This document shows, one piece after another, positions 15,702-23,251 of a stretch of 35,935 nucleotides of DNA. A program made the translations under genes and the position numbers. Position 1 is the first letter of the stretch. The number at the start of each line of letters is the position of its first letter. Below the pieces are notes generated by a model, which saw only the letters and a list, made by a program, of their open reading frames with translations, was not told where the DNA came from and did no database searches. The stretch comes from Bacteroidota bacterium (lineage in GTDB: Bacteria; Bacteroidota; Bacteroidia; Cytophagales; Cyclobacteriaceae), in the NCBI GenBank assembly GCA_018266395.1, contig JAFEAM010000016.1, forward strand, positions 1 to 35,935, written 5' to 3'.

Positions 15702-17165
15702 TTACGTAACGATCTCTTTAATGACTTTTCCTGCAACATCAGTAAGACGGAAAGGACGTCCCTGAAATTCATAGGTCAGCTTCTCATGATCAAAGCCCAG
15801 CTGGTTCAGGATCGTCGCCTGAAGATCATGAACGGAAACTTTACCGCTCACAGGGTAATAGCCTATCTCATCGGTTTCGCCGTAAGTGACACCTTTCTTA
15901 ATGCCGCCACCTGCCATCCACACGGTGAAGTTCTCAACGTGGTGATCTCTTCCAAGGAACGGCATGGTTTTTCCCTCCCGGTTCTCCTGCATGGGCGTTC
16001 TTCCAAATTCACCACCCCACACCACGAGGGTTTCATCGAGCAACCCCCGTTGTTTCAGATCAAGAATGAGTGCAGTAGTGGCACGGTCGATCTCACGGCA
16101 TTTGTTCCTGAAGCCGATGTCAATGGCATTGCCCTCGTCGGTACCATGACTATCCCATCCCCAGTCGAACAACTGCACAAACCGGACGCCCTTCTCAACC
16201 AGCTTCCTTGCCAGAAGACAGTTGTTTGCATAGGAAGACTTCCCTGGTTGTGTGCCATAGAGTTCGTGCATGGCTGCTGGTTCATCATTGATGTTCATCA
16301 CCTCCGGAACGGATATCTGCATCCGGTAAGCAAGCTCATATTGATGAATGCGTGTGAGCGTTTCAGGATCTCCTGATTCCTCAAAGTGTTTGTAATTCAC
16401 TTCACTGATGGCATCCACCACATGCTTCTTCATTTCACGGCTCACTCCTTCCGGATCGTTCAGATACAGAACAGGCTCTCCCTGGGTGCGGCACTGTACT
16501 CCCTGATAGACGCTGGGCAGAAATCCGCTTCCCCACACGCTTTTACCTGCATCGGGAGTTTTACCTCCTGAGGTCAGCACTACAAAGCCGGGCAGGTCTG
16601 AGTTTTCGGTACCCAAACCGTAAGTTACCCAGGAGCCGATACTTGGTCGACCGAGGCGCGGTACACCTGTATGAACATACAACTGCGCAGGGCCGTGGTT
16701 GAACTGGTCGGTGGCCACACATTTGACAAAGGAAATTTCATCGGCTATGGAAGCCAGGTGCGGCAGGTGATCTGAGATCCATGCGCCGGATTGTCCGCGT
16801 TGGCGGAAAGTAGCCTGTGGTCCCAGCATTTTGGGAACACCCCGGATGAAGGCAAATTTCTTTCCCTCGAGGAAGGAAGGCGGGCAAGGTTGACCGTGCA
16901 GTTTCTCCAGCACCGGCTTATAATCAAACAACTCCAACTGCGACGGTGCGCCGGCCATATGCAGGTAGATCACACTTTTCGCTTTCGCTGGAAAGTGCGG
17001 AGCCCTCGCTGCCATGGGATCCAATGCCATCTGGATGGGATTGCGTTGGTGCGAACATCCTCCCAGCAAAGAACCAAAGGCGGCGCCGCCAATGCCGGCA
17101 GCCGTTTCCCACAGGAAGTGACGCCTGGTGATGGATTGAAGATGATATTTTCCGATCGGGTCCAT
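15702..17165 (-). CDS. DUF1501 family protein with Tat lipoprotein signal
   Basis: The 487-residue protein starts with a twin-arginine motif (ITRRHFLWE, Arg14-Arg15) and a hydrophobic Gly/Ala stretch ending in LLGGC (Cys37), so it is probably a Tat-exported lipoprotein. The mature part is a full DUF1501 domain of the alkaline-phosphatase/sulfatase-like fold. Family hallmarks are AKSVIYLHMAGAPSQLELFDYKP, FVKCVATDQFNHGPAQLYVHTG, RFVQLFDWGWDSHG, VVWGGEFGRTP and GRDHHVENFTVWMAGGG. In planctomycetes and some Bacteroidota it is encoded next to DUF1549/DUF1553 proteins, as here (15 bp downstream). The enzymatic activity of the family is unproven. Confidence 0.9.
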   Translation of the reverse strand: MDPIGKYHLQSITRRHFLWETAAGIGGAAFGSLLGGCSHQRNPIQMALDPMAARAPHFPAKAKSVIYLHMAGAPSQLELFDYKPVLEKLHGQPCPPSFLEGKKFAFIRGVPKMLGPQATFRQRGQSGAWISDHLPHLASIADEISFVKCVATDQFNHGPAQLYVHTGVPRLGRPSIGSWVTYGLGTENSDLPGFVVLTSGGKTPDAGKSVWGSGFLPSVYQGVQCRTQGEPVLYLNDPEGVSREMKKHVVDAISEVNYKHFEESGDPETLTRIHQYELAYRMQISVPEVMNINDEPAAMHELYGTQPGKSSYANNCLLARKLVEKGVRFVQLFDWGWDSHGTDEGNAIDIGFRNKCREIDRATTALILDLKQRGLLDETLVVWGGEFGRTPMQENREGKTMPFLGRDHHVENFTVWMAGGGIKKGVTYGETDEIGYYPVSGKVSVHDLQATILNQLGFDHEKLTYEFQGRPFRLTDVAGKVIKEIVT

Positions 17166-17180
17166 TAAGAAATGATCTGT

Positions 17181-19865
17181 CTATTGTTTTACGATTACCT
17201 CATCCAGGTTAAACAATGCGCTTGCCACCAATTGCATGGCTTGCAACTCCACACCTTTCCTGCCGGGTTGATCTTTTACGAATGCAGCCAGTGAGGAATC
17301 GTACAGCTTTCGGAGGGCCTTAAGTTTGTCTTCTCTTATATCCATGAACATCAGTCTCCGGTATCCGTCCCGTATCTGATCATCGACTGATGCCGAAGAA
17401 GCAATCATCTTCTCTGCCAGTGCACCTGCGGCTTCGAGGTAAACCGGATCATTCAGGGTGAGGAGCGACTGCAGTGGCGTATTGGTTCTTATTCTCCTCA
17501 CCTGGCACACTTCCCTGCTGCTGCCATCGAAAGTAATCATTGACGGGTACGGGCTGGTACGCTTTTGAAAAGTGTACACCGACCTCCTGTGACGGTCTTC
17601 CCCTGAACTCAAAGTCCACTTCTCATCGCTGTAAACTGTCTGCCACACTCCTTCAGGTTGAAAGGGCATGACACTTTTCCCATACATCTTGTCACTTAAC
17701 AATCCGCTTACTGCCAGCGCCTGATCACGCAATTGTTCGCCGGTTAAACGGAAGCTGGGACCCCTTGCCAGCCATTTGTTGACCGGATCTTTTTCACGCT
17801 GCTCAGGGGTAGCGTGGCTGTCGCGGCCATATGTCTCGGACATGACCATCTGCTTTATCAGCCTCTTCAGCGACCACTTGTATTCATTCATGAGTTGTGA
17901 TGACAGCCAGTCCAGAAGCGCGGGATGAGAAGGTGTGGCGCCCTGCGTACCAAAGTCTTCCAATGTTTCTACCAGTCCGCTGCCGAAGATTTGCTCCCAT
18001 ACCCGGTTCACCACCGTTCGAGCGGTGAGTGGGTTGTCCTGAGACATCAGCCATTGGGCAAAGCCTAGACGATTGAGTGGCGCACCGGCAGGGATGGGAT
18101 TGAGGTAAGCAGGTACTGCAGGTTTTTCTTCTTTGCCGTGCACGAGCCAGTTGCCTCGCTCAAACACAAATGTTGGTCTCTTCTGCGAACTGTCGTTCTC
18201 CACCATCACGGGTGTATTGTCAACTTTAGCATTCAGCAGTTCGAGGTAGCGTTGAAATTGCGCCGGGTCATTGAAAACGTCTTCCTGGAATGCAATCCAT
18301 TCGACGTCGGCGACCACTTTGTCCGGATGAATCCGAGGGTTGCTGAAAACAAAATACAAGTCATGGCTGCCCTGGACAGACTTGATGGGTATGGCTATAG
18401 TTTTCCTTCTGCGTGTGGAATCGAGTTGCATGTTCACGATAACCTCGCCTTTAAGGTCATCTTTTCTCACCTGAAGCGTGCCACCCGTATCGCTTGTGCG
18501 GTAATGGAATAACATGAAGGATTTTCCGGTAAGATCGATGCCCCTTATGCGAGCGCTCCCGCCTGAACGGATGCCGAGCCATTTGGTATCGATCAGTTCT
18601 CCATTCACAAACTGGTCAAATACATGCGGATGATACTTCGGCTCTGTTAGCCTGACAAACTTCTCAACTTTGTCATGGCTTGAAGCTCCTCTCTGTTGCG
18701 ACATCCAATTGAGCAGTTCATTGACTTTTTGCTGATCCTTTTCCTCGTAGAACCTCAAATTGGGGTGCTCACCTTCTGTGTCTTCGTCGCGGCTGTTGTT
18801 AAAGAACGCCATCACCTTATAATATTCCTCGTGACGGAAAGGATCATAGGGATGGCTATGGCACTGCACGCATCCGAACGTGGTGCTCTGCCAGACTTCC
18901 ATGGTTGTATTCACCCGGTCGATGACCGCGGCAACACGGAACTCCTCGTCTTCGGTACCACCCTCATCGTTGTTCATCGTATTGCGGTGAAAACCTGTGG
19001 CGATGAACTGGTCTTCCGTGGGATGAGGCAACAGATCACCTGCCAGTTGTTCTATGGTGAACTGATCAAAAGGCATGTCACTGTTGAAGGCCCTGATCAC
19101 GTAATCGCGGTATCGCCAGAGGTTACGGTACACATCGCGCTCATAACCTTTGGTATCGGCATAGCGAGCCATATCGAGCCACCATGAGGCCCACTTTTCC
19201 CCGAATCGCGGTGAGGCCAGAAGTTGGTCAACTATCTTCTCATAGTTCTCCCTGGTGGGATCATTCAAGAAAGCAGTGGCTTCCTCCCGGGTTGGCGGCA
19301 GTCCGATAATGTCCATGTAAGCGCGCCGCAGTCGTACTGCAGGTTCAGCGGGGTCATTGGCTTCCCAATCGAGTTCCTTGAGTTTTGCATTGACGAACAA
19401 GTCGATTTCGTTTCCCTCTTGTGATGAAGTAGGCCAGAATCCAGACAGGAAGGAAGGCTGCTCGGGCAGTTCCGGGTTAACGACAGGACGGTAAGCCCAA
19501 TGCCTTCCCCAGGGAGCGCCTTCCTTGATCCATTTTCGAAGGAGGTCAATCTCTTCTTTTGCCAAAGGCTGTTCCTTATAGGGCATGCGTTCCTCCGGGT
19601 CGGTCAATTGGAGGCGGCGGATGAGTTCGCTGTTGTCGGGGTCGCCGGGGATGATGGGGAGTTTCTCCGATTCGGCCGTATCCAGTGCATCTTCCCTGAA
19701 AAGGAGGCTGAAATCCGCATTTCTCTTGACGCCGCCATGGCAGGTGATACACCTTTTATTAATGATGGGTTTGATCTGGGTATTGAAGTCGACTTTTGCC
19801 TGCTTTTCAGTACATGCCGCGAGGGCGAGGAAAAGACTTGCCAAAAGGGAAAAACGCAGATTCAT
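17181..19865 (-). CDS. DUF1549/DUF1553 protein with planctomycete cytochrome c domain
   Basis: The 894-residue protein begins with a lipoprotein signal ([20 protein letters not shown], Cys18). A PSCyt1 domain follows, with heme motif CITCH at 39-43 and RMPYKEQPL supplying the probable distal Met. Next come DUF1549 (from about 160, including [13 protein letters not shown] and [20 protein letters not shown]) with a second CxxCH ([13 protein letters not shown]), a carbohydrate-binding-like middle part, and C-terminal DUF1553/PSD1 ([45 protein letters not shown]). A TTG further upstream keeps the frame open to 19877, but ATG at 19865 gives the better signal peptide. It is the first gene of the minus-strand block and divergent from rpsF. 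Confidence 0.9.
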   Translation of the reverse strand: MNLRFSLLASLFLALAACTEKQAKVDFNTQIKPIINKRCITCHGGVKRNADFSLLFREDALDTAESEKLPIIPGDPDNSELIRRLQLTDPEERMPYKEQPLAKEEIDLLRKWIKEGAPWGRHWAYRPVVNPELPEQPSFLSGFWPTSSQEGNEIDLFVNAKLKELDWEANDPAEPAVRLRRAYMDIIGLPPTREEATAFLNDPTRENYEKIVDQLLASPRFGEKWASWWLDMARYADTKGYERDVYRNLWRYRDYVIRAFNSDMPFDQFTIEQLAGDLLPHPTEDQFIATGFHRNTMNNDEGGTEDEEFRVAAVIDRVNTTMEVWQSTTFGCVQCHSHPYDPFRHEEYYKVMAFFNNSRDEDTEGEHPNLRFYEEKDQQKVNELLNWMSQQRGASSHDKVEKFVRLTEPKYHPHVFDQFVNGELIDTKWLGIRSGGSARIRGIDLTGKSFMLFHYRTSDTGGTLQVRKDDLKGEVIVNMQLDSTRRRKTIAIPIKSVQGSHDLYFVFSNPRIHPDKVVADVEWIAFQEDVFNDPAQFQRYLELLNAKVDNTPVMVENDSSQKRPTFVFERGNWLVHGKEEKPAVPAYLNPIPAGAPLNRLGFAQWLMSQDNPLTARTVVNRVWEQIFGSGLVETLEDFGTQGATPSHPALLDWLSSQLMNEYKWSLKRLIKQMVMSETYGRDSHATPEQREKDPVNKWLARGPSFRLTGEQLRDQALAVSGLLSDKMYGKSVMPFQPEGVWQTVYSDEKWTLSSGEDRHRRSVYTFQKRTSPYPSMITFDGSSREVCQVRRIRTNTPLQSLLTLNDPVYLEAAGALAEKMIASSASVDDQIRDGYRRLMFMDIREDKLKALRKLYDSSLAAFVKDQPGRKGVELQAMQLVASALFNLDEVIVKQ

Positions 19866-19964
19866 GGGTGCCCTCAAACTAGGTTAAATTAGTCCAAAAC
19901 CCATCCCATTGAAAGAATTGGCGGTATTTCCGGCAGAAATGGTCATTATTTGCCGAAAAACGGT

Positions 19965-19972
19965 TATTTTTG
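19965..19972 (+). promoter_or_regulatory. Candidate -7 element for the rpsF operon
   Basis: TATTTTTG fits TAnnTTTG and ends 27 nt before the rpsF ATG at 20000. No TTG is seen 19 nt upstream, although TTTG occurs at 19949-19952. The 134-bp divergent region between 19865 and 20000 otherwise shows no structure I can name. Confidence 0.5.
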
Positions 19973-19999
19973 CAGCCCATTATTAAAACCAAGTTATAC

Positions 20000-20374
20000 A
20001 TGAACAATTACGAGACAGTATTCATTTTAAATCCCGTTTTGTCTGAGGACCAGGCAAAGGATACTGTCGATAAGTTCGTGAAGGTTTTGACCAGCCACAA
20101 AGCCAACATCATCAATGTTGAGCAGTGGGGACTTCGAAAGATGGCTTATCCCATCCAGAAGAAGTCGACTGGTTTCTACAACCTCATCGAATTTACGGCA
20201 GCTCCTGAAACGATTGCCACTTTGGAGACAGAATACAGAAGGGATGAATCGGTCATGCGTTTCCTGACCACCGTCCTTGACAAGTTTGCCGTTGAGTACA
20301 ACAGCCGCAGACGCAAGGGTGAATTCAACAAGAACAAGAAGAGTGTAACCAAAAGAGAGGGAGCTGAAGCATGA
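20000..20374 (+). CDS. rpsF: 30S ribosomal protein bS6
   Basis: The 124-residue product matches bS6: [18 protein letters not shown] at the start, [23 protein letters not shown] in the middle and [16 protein letters not shown] toward the end. A basic Lys/Arg-rich tail follows, ending in Glu-Gly-Ala-Glu-Ala. bS6 binds 16S rRNA together with bS18 in the platform of the 30S subunit. The frame extends upstream to an unlikely TTG inside the -7 element; the ATG at 20000 is clearly the start. The gene overlaps rpsR by 4 bp (ATGA). Confidence 0.97.
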   Translation: MNNYETVFILNPVLSEDQAKDTVDKFVKVLTSHKANIINVEQWGLRKMAYPIQKKSTGFYNLIEFTAAPETIATLETEYRRDESVMRFLTTVLDKFAVEYNSRRRKGEFNKNKKSVTKREGAEA

Positions 20375-20622
20375 CACTGGTAAATGAACCTATCAAGCGC
20401 GCAGAGGTAAAACCTAAGTACTGCCGCTTCAAGAAAAACGGAATCAAGTATATTGATTACAAGGATCCTGACTTCCTGATGAAGTTCATCAATGAGCAGG
20501 GCAAGCTCCTTCCCAGCCGCCTTACCGGCAACAGCTGGAAGTATCAGAAGAAAGTTGCGCAGGCTGTGAAGCGTGCCCGTCATTTGGCGCTGCTTCCTTA
20601 CCTGGGTGATTCATTGAAGTAA
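20371..20622 (+). CDS. rpsR: 30S ribosomal protein bS18
   Basis: The 83-residue product matches bS18: [38 protein letters not shown], followed by the conserved [21 protein letters not shown]. Only the first Cys of the old zinc-ribbon pattern remains, as in many bacteria. It forms a heterodimer with bS6 on 16S rRNA. It lies between rpsF (4-bp overlap) and rplI (19-bp gap), the common order for this operon. Confidence 0.97.
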   Translation: MTLVNEPIKRAEVKPKYCRFKKNGIKYIDYKDPDFLMKFINEQGKLLPSRLTGNSWKYQKKVAQAVKRARHLALLPYLGDSLK

Positions 20623-20641
20623 CATTAACCGTTGAAGTATC

Positions 20642-21085
20642 ATGGAAGTAATTTTGAAGCAAGACGTTCACGGTCTTGGATATAAGAATGATGTGGTGAA
20701 AGTGAAGCCCGGCTACGGCCGTAATTACCTCATCCCCAACGGTGTCGCATTGATCGCCAATGAGTCCAACAAGCGGATGATCGCCGAGAACACCCGTCAG
20801 ATGGCGCACAAGGCAGCGAAGATCAAGGCGGATGCTGAGGCGCTGGCCCAGAAGATCGGAGATATTACACTCGAACTGAAGACCAAGGCTGGCGAGACCG
20901 GAAGAATTTTCGGTGCCATCACTTCTCTCCAGGTTTCCGAAGCCCTCAAGGCCAAAGGAATCGATGTGGATCGCCGCAAGATCGCTTTCAAGGAGCAACC
21001 GCGTGAGCTTGGTGAGTACACTGCCCACCTCGATCTCCACAAGGAAGTGAAGCACGACGTCAAGATCAAGGTAACGGCCGAATAA
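20642..21085 (+). CDS. rplI: 50S ribosomal protein bL9
   Basis: The 147-residue product has the bL9 layout. The N-terminal rRNA-binding domain carries the hallmark GLGYKNDVVKVKPGYGRNYLIPNGVALIA, a long connecting helix spans about residues 45-75, and the C-terminal domain contains GRIFGAITSLQVSEALKAKGIDVDRRKI. The length is typical. It is the last gene of the rpsF operon and is followed 22 bp later by a strong intrinsic terminator. Confidence 0.97.
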   Translation: MEVILKQDVHGLGYKNDVVKVKPGYGRNYLIPNGVALIANESNKRMIAENTRQMAHKAAKIKADAEALAQKIGDITLELKTKAGETGRIFGAITSLQVSEALKAKGIDVDRRKIAFKEQPRELGEYTAHLDLHKEVKHDVKIKVTAE

Positions 21086-21107
21086 GCCTTTCCGGATCGA
21101 TACTGAA

Positions 21108-21135
21108 AAGCCACCCAAAATGGGTGGCTTTTTTC
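21108..21135 (+). terminator. Rho-independent terminator of rpsF-rpsR-rplI
   Basis: AAGCCACCCA (21108-21117) pairs perfectly with TGGGTGGCTT (21121-21130) across a 3-nt AAA loop, followed by a T run. This is the clearest terminator in the window. Confidence 0.93.
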
Positions 21136-21154
21136 GTTACCACACCCTTGCCCG

Positions 21155-21308
21155 AGTCTGAACATAGTCTAAGCATAGTCTGAACCCAGTCTGACCAGAG
21201 TCTGAGCAAAGTCTGACCAAAGTCTGACCAAAGTATTGACTGAGTCTGGTGAGAGTCTGGTGAGAGTATTGCCGGAGTATGGTGAGAGTCTGATGAGAGT
21301 ATGGAGGG
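21155..21308. repeat. 11-bp tandem repeat, 14 units
   Basis: Fourteen uninterrupted units of exactly 11 bp begin with AGTCTG or AGTATG/AGTATT. Early units read AGTCTGACCAA-like; units from 21243 on read AGTCTGGTGAG-like. The spacing never slips, while positions 7-11 vary. A period of 11 bp is about one helical turn, and because 11 is not a multiple of 3 the repeat is unlikely to be coding. It begins 20 bp after the rplI terminator. Confidence 0.9.
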
Positions 21309-21440
21309 CGGGGGGCCCTGCAAGGGCGTGGTTTGGGATTAACCGCAGAGACGCGGTGGCGCTGAGTAACTGACCGCAAAGGCGGGGAGACGCGGGTAAT
21401 TTTGGGATTAACCGCGGAGACGCGGTGGCGCTGAGTAACT
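21309..21440. repeat. GCCCTGCAAGGGC hairpin followed by two CCGCAGAG-type repeats
   Basis: GCCCTGCAAGGGC at 21315-21327 is a lone A'-type hairpin followed by GTGGTTTGGGATTAACCGC, as at other A' sites. Two near-identical copies of a sequence starting AACCGCAGAGACGCGGTGG lie at 21341-21370 and 21410-21439. The first, extended to 36 nt (21342-21377), is identical to 33419-33454. No gene is visible. Confidence 0.7.
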
Positions 21441-22092
21441 TAACCGCAAAGGCGGGGAGACGCGGGCTTCGCCTATATGTTCATGATACAGCCTACGCAT
21501 TGATCAACGCATCCATGGGAACCTCGCACCCCCCTACACCCGTCATGCCGGTACTGCCGAAGTTGAGCCAAGGCAGTAACCGGCTTGCCTTGCCTGCCTG
21601 CCGGCAGGCAGGCATCTCCAACCAGTCACATGAAAGTCGACAATATCATGAACCACCCCCTTCGGGTCGCAGATAAGAAATTGACCGCAAGGGCGGGGAG
21701 GCGCGGGCTTCGCCTATATGTTCATGATACAGCCTACGCATTGATCAACGCATCCATGGGAACCTCGCACCCCCCTACACCCGTCATGCCGGTACTGCCG
21801 AAGTGGAGCGTAGGCAGTAACCGGCTTGCCTGCCTGCAGGCAGGCTTCTCCAACCAGTCACATGAATGTCGAAAATATCATGAACCACCCCCTTCGGGTC
21901 GCAGGTAAGAAATTAGCCGCAAAGGCGGGGAGACGCGGGCTTCGCCTATATGTTCATGATACAGCCTACACATTGATCAAAGTATCCATGGGAACCTCGC
22001 GCACCCCCCTACACCCGTCATGCCGGTACTGCCGAAGTGGAGCGTAGGCAGTAACCGGCTTGCCTGCCTGCCGGCAGGCAGGCATCTCCATA
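21441..22092. repeat. Three tandem copies of a 232-241-bp repeat
   Basis: The word CGCGGGCTTCGCCTATATGT starts at 21461, 21702 and 21934, giving periods of 241 and 232 bp; the third copy is cut short near 22092. Copies are nearly identical and each contains a GC-rich palindrome built from TGCC and GGCA: 12-bp arms at 21591-21614 and 22061-22084, 9-bp arms at 21828-21845. Each copy is open in one frame (peptide core LRLYVHDTAYALINASMG), but there is no start signal or recognisable domain, so I treat it as non-coding. Confidence 0.8.
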
Positions 22093-22222
22093 ATAATTGA
22101 ATGCTGTTGTATTCATCCGTGCCATCCGTGGCAAAAGAATCATCAGCAAACGGATTGCCGATCCATTGCTAATAAAACCATGGCCACGGAAACATGGAGC
22201 TTTTGCTCGGGAAAAATGCAAT

Positions 22223-22403
22223 TTCACGCAAAGGCGCCAAGGCGCAAATGCGCTGTCTAAAAACAAGTTCGCCTCGCAAGCTCGGGAGCCCGCAAAGAGA
22301 TGGCAAACACGGGGTTCCGTGAACCATGGCGAGCTTCCGAGCCACGCGAGGGCTACTTAGTTTGTTATTAAACGAATTGCGGCTTGGCGTCTTTGCGTGA
22401 ACC
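22223..22403. repeat. Element bounded by 23-bp inverted repeats
   Basis: The left end (22223-22245, starting TTCACGCAAAGGCGCCAAGG) is matched by the inverted right end (22381-22403, ending GTCTTTGCGTGAA) with two mismatches. The 135-bp interior holds a second, imperfect inverted structure (CTCGCAAGCTCGGGAGCC against GGCGAGCTTCCGAGCCACGCGAG). Upstream, 22107-22130 carries the ATCCGTGCCATCCGTGG word. No protein is encoded; the shape is MITE-like. From 22404 to 22501 nothing further is seen. Confidence 0.65.
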
Positions 22404-22501
22404 CTATCATCCTAATCACCGAGACCTGAGTTCATCATAAAAAAATGAAGTTTACGCATTGTTTGCCTGCTGGCATCTTAACAAAGAAAGGATCGTTGAA
22501 A

Positions 22502-23068
22502 TCATTCATTTCCTTCAACAGCCTTCACCAACTCATCATACCAGGCCTGGCCGTACTTGCGGATGAGGGGGTCTTTGAGGAATTTGTACAGCGGAACTTT
22601 CAGCGACTTGCCCAGCTTGCAGGCATCGGAACAGATGTTCCACTTGTGGTAGTTCACAGCCTCGAGGTTTCTCTTCCGGGTGATGCGTATAGGATACAAA
22701 TGACAGGAGATCGGCTTGCGAAACGAGACCTTTCCATCGAGGTAAGCCTGCTCGATGCCGCACTTTAACACACCCTTTTCATCATAGTGTGCATAGGCGC
22801 ATTCCTTACCGCCGATGGTGGGCGTGGAATAGTCGCCATCCTCATCCAGGATGTAAGGACCCTGCTCACGAATAGCCTTCTTTCCGTCCTCGGTGAGATA
22901 AGGTGCAATGGCCTTCTGGATCTTATGCATCACCGGAAGTTCATTTTCTTCCAGAGGCGCGCCCAACTCCCCCTCCACACAGCAGGCGCCCTTGCACTTT
23001 TCGAGGTTACACACGAATTCGACATCACGTATGTCGTCGGAAACCAGTATGTCGCCTATTTGCATCAT
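22502..23068 (-). CDS. DUF3109 family cysteine-rich protein
   Basis: The 188-residue cytosolic protein has the conserved Cys pattern of the family: CNLEKCKGACCVEGELGAPL near the N-terminus, GKECAYAH and LKCGIEQAYLDGKVSFRKPISCHLYPIRI in the middle, and NICSDACKLGK further on. The cysteines resemble those of YkgJ-type zinc or iron-sulfur proteins, so a metal cluster is likely. The function is unknown. The start is one of two adjacent ATGs (23068 or 23065). It is divergent from pcrA, with about 180 bp between them. Confidence 0.88.
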   Translation of the reverse strand: MMQIGDILVSDDIRDVEFVCNLEKCKGACCVEGELGAPLEENELPVMHKIQKAIAPYLTEDGKKAIREQGPYILDEDGDYSTPTIGGKECAYAHYDEKGVLKCGIEQAYLDGKVSFRKPISCHLYPIRITRKRNLEAVNYHKWNICSDACKLGKSLKVPLYKFLKDPLIRKYGQAWYDELVKAVEGNE

Positions 23069-23251
23069 CAGGAAGAAATTGACAGGTGATCTGAAACTAT
23101 TTCTGCAACAAAATCATTAAGGTAACGGAGCTTATCCATTGGCCGCTAATTGTTTGACAGCTTTCAATGGCCGTCCGCAAACCGGGCGCAAAATAATCAG
23201 GGAAACCATCAATATCATTACGGCGATGGATATAACTTGCGCCACCACTAC
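23069..23251. other. Divergent intergenic region between DUF3109 and pcrA
   Basis: No full promoter match was found; TATTTCTG on the plus strand at about 23098 is a one-mismatch fit to TAnnTTTG. The pcrA frame remains open from a TTG at 23150, giving a possible 34-residue Asn/His-rich N-terminal extension that does not look like helicase sequence. Confidence 0.4.

Noticed and set aside
15701-15710. 10-bp palindrome GTTACGTAAC at the end of the DUF1501 gene
   Set aside because: It is short, overlaps a stop codon, occurs once and has no neighbouring site; chance is likely.
21425-22047. Three similar open frames of 73-107 codons with a shared peptide core
   Set aside because: They mirror the DNA repeat, lack start signals and domains, and include the palindrome as coding sequence.
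23150-23251. 34-residue N-terminal extension of pcrA from TTG
   Set aside because: Asn/His-rich and unlike helicases; the ATG at 23252 fits the conserved start. It cannot be fully excluded.
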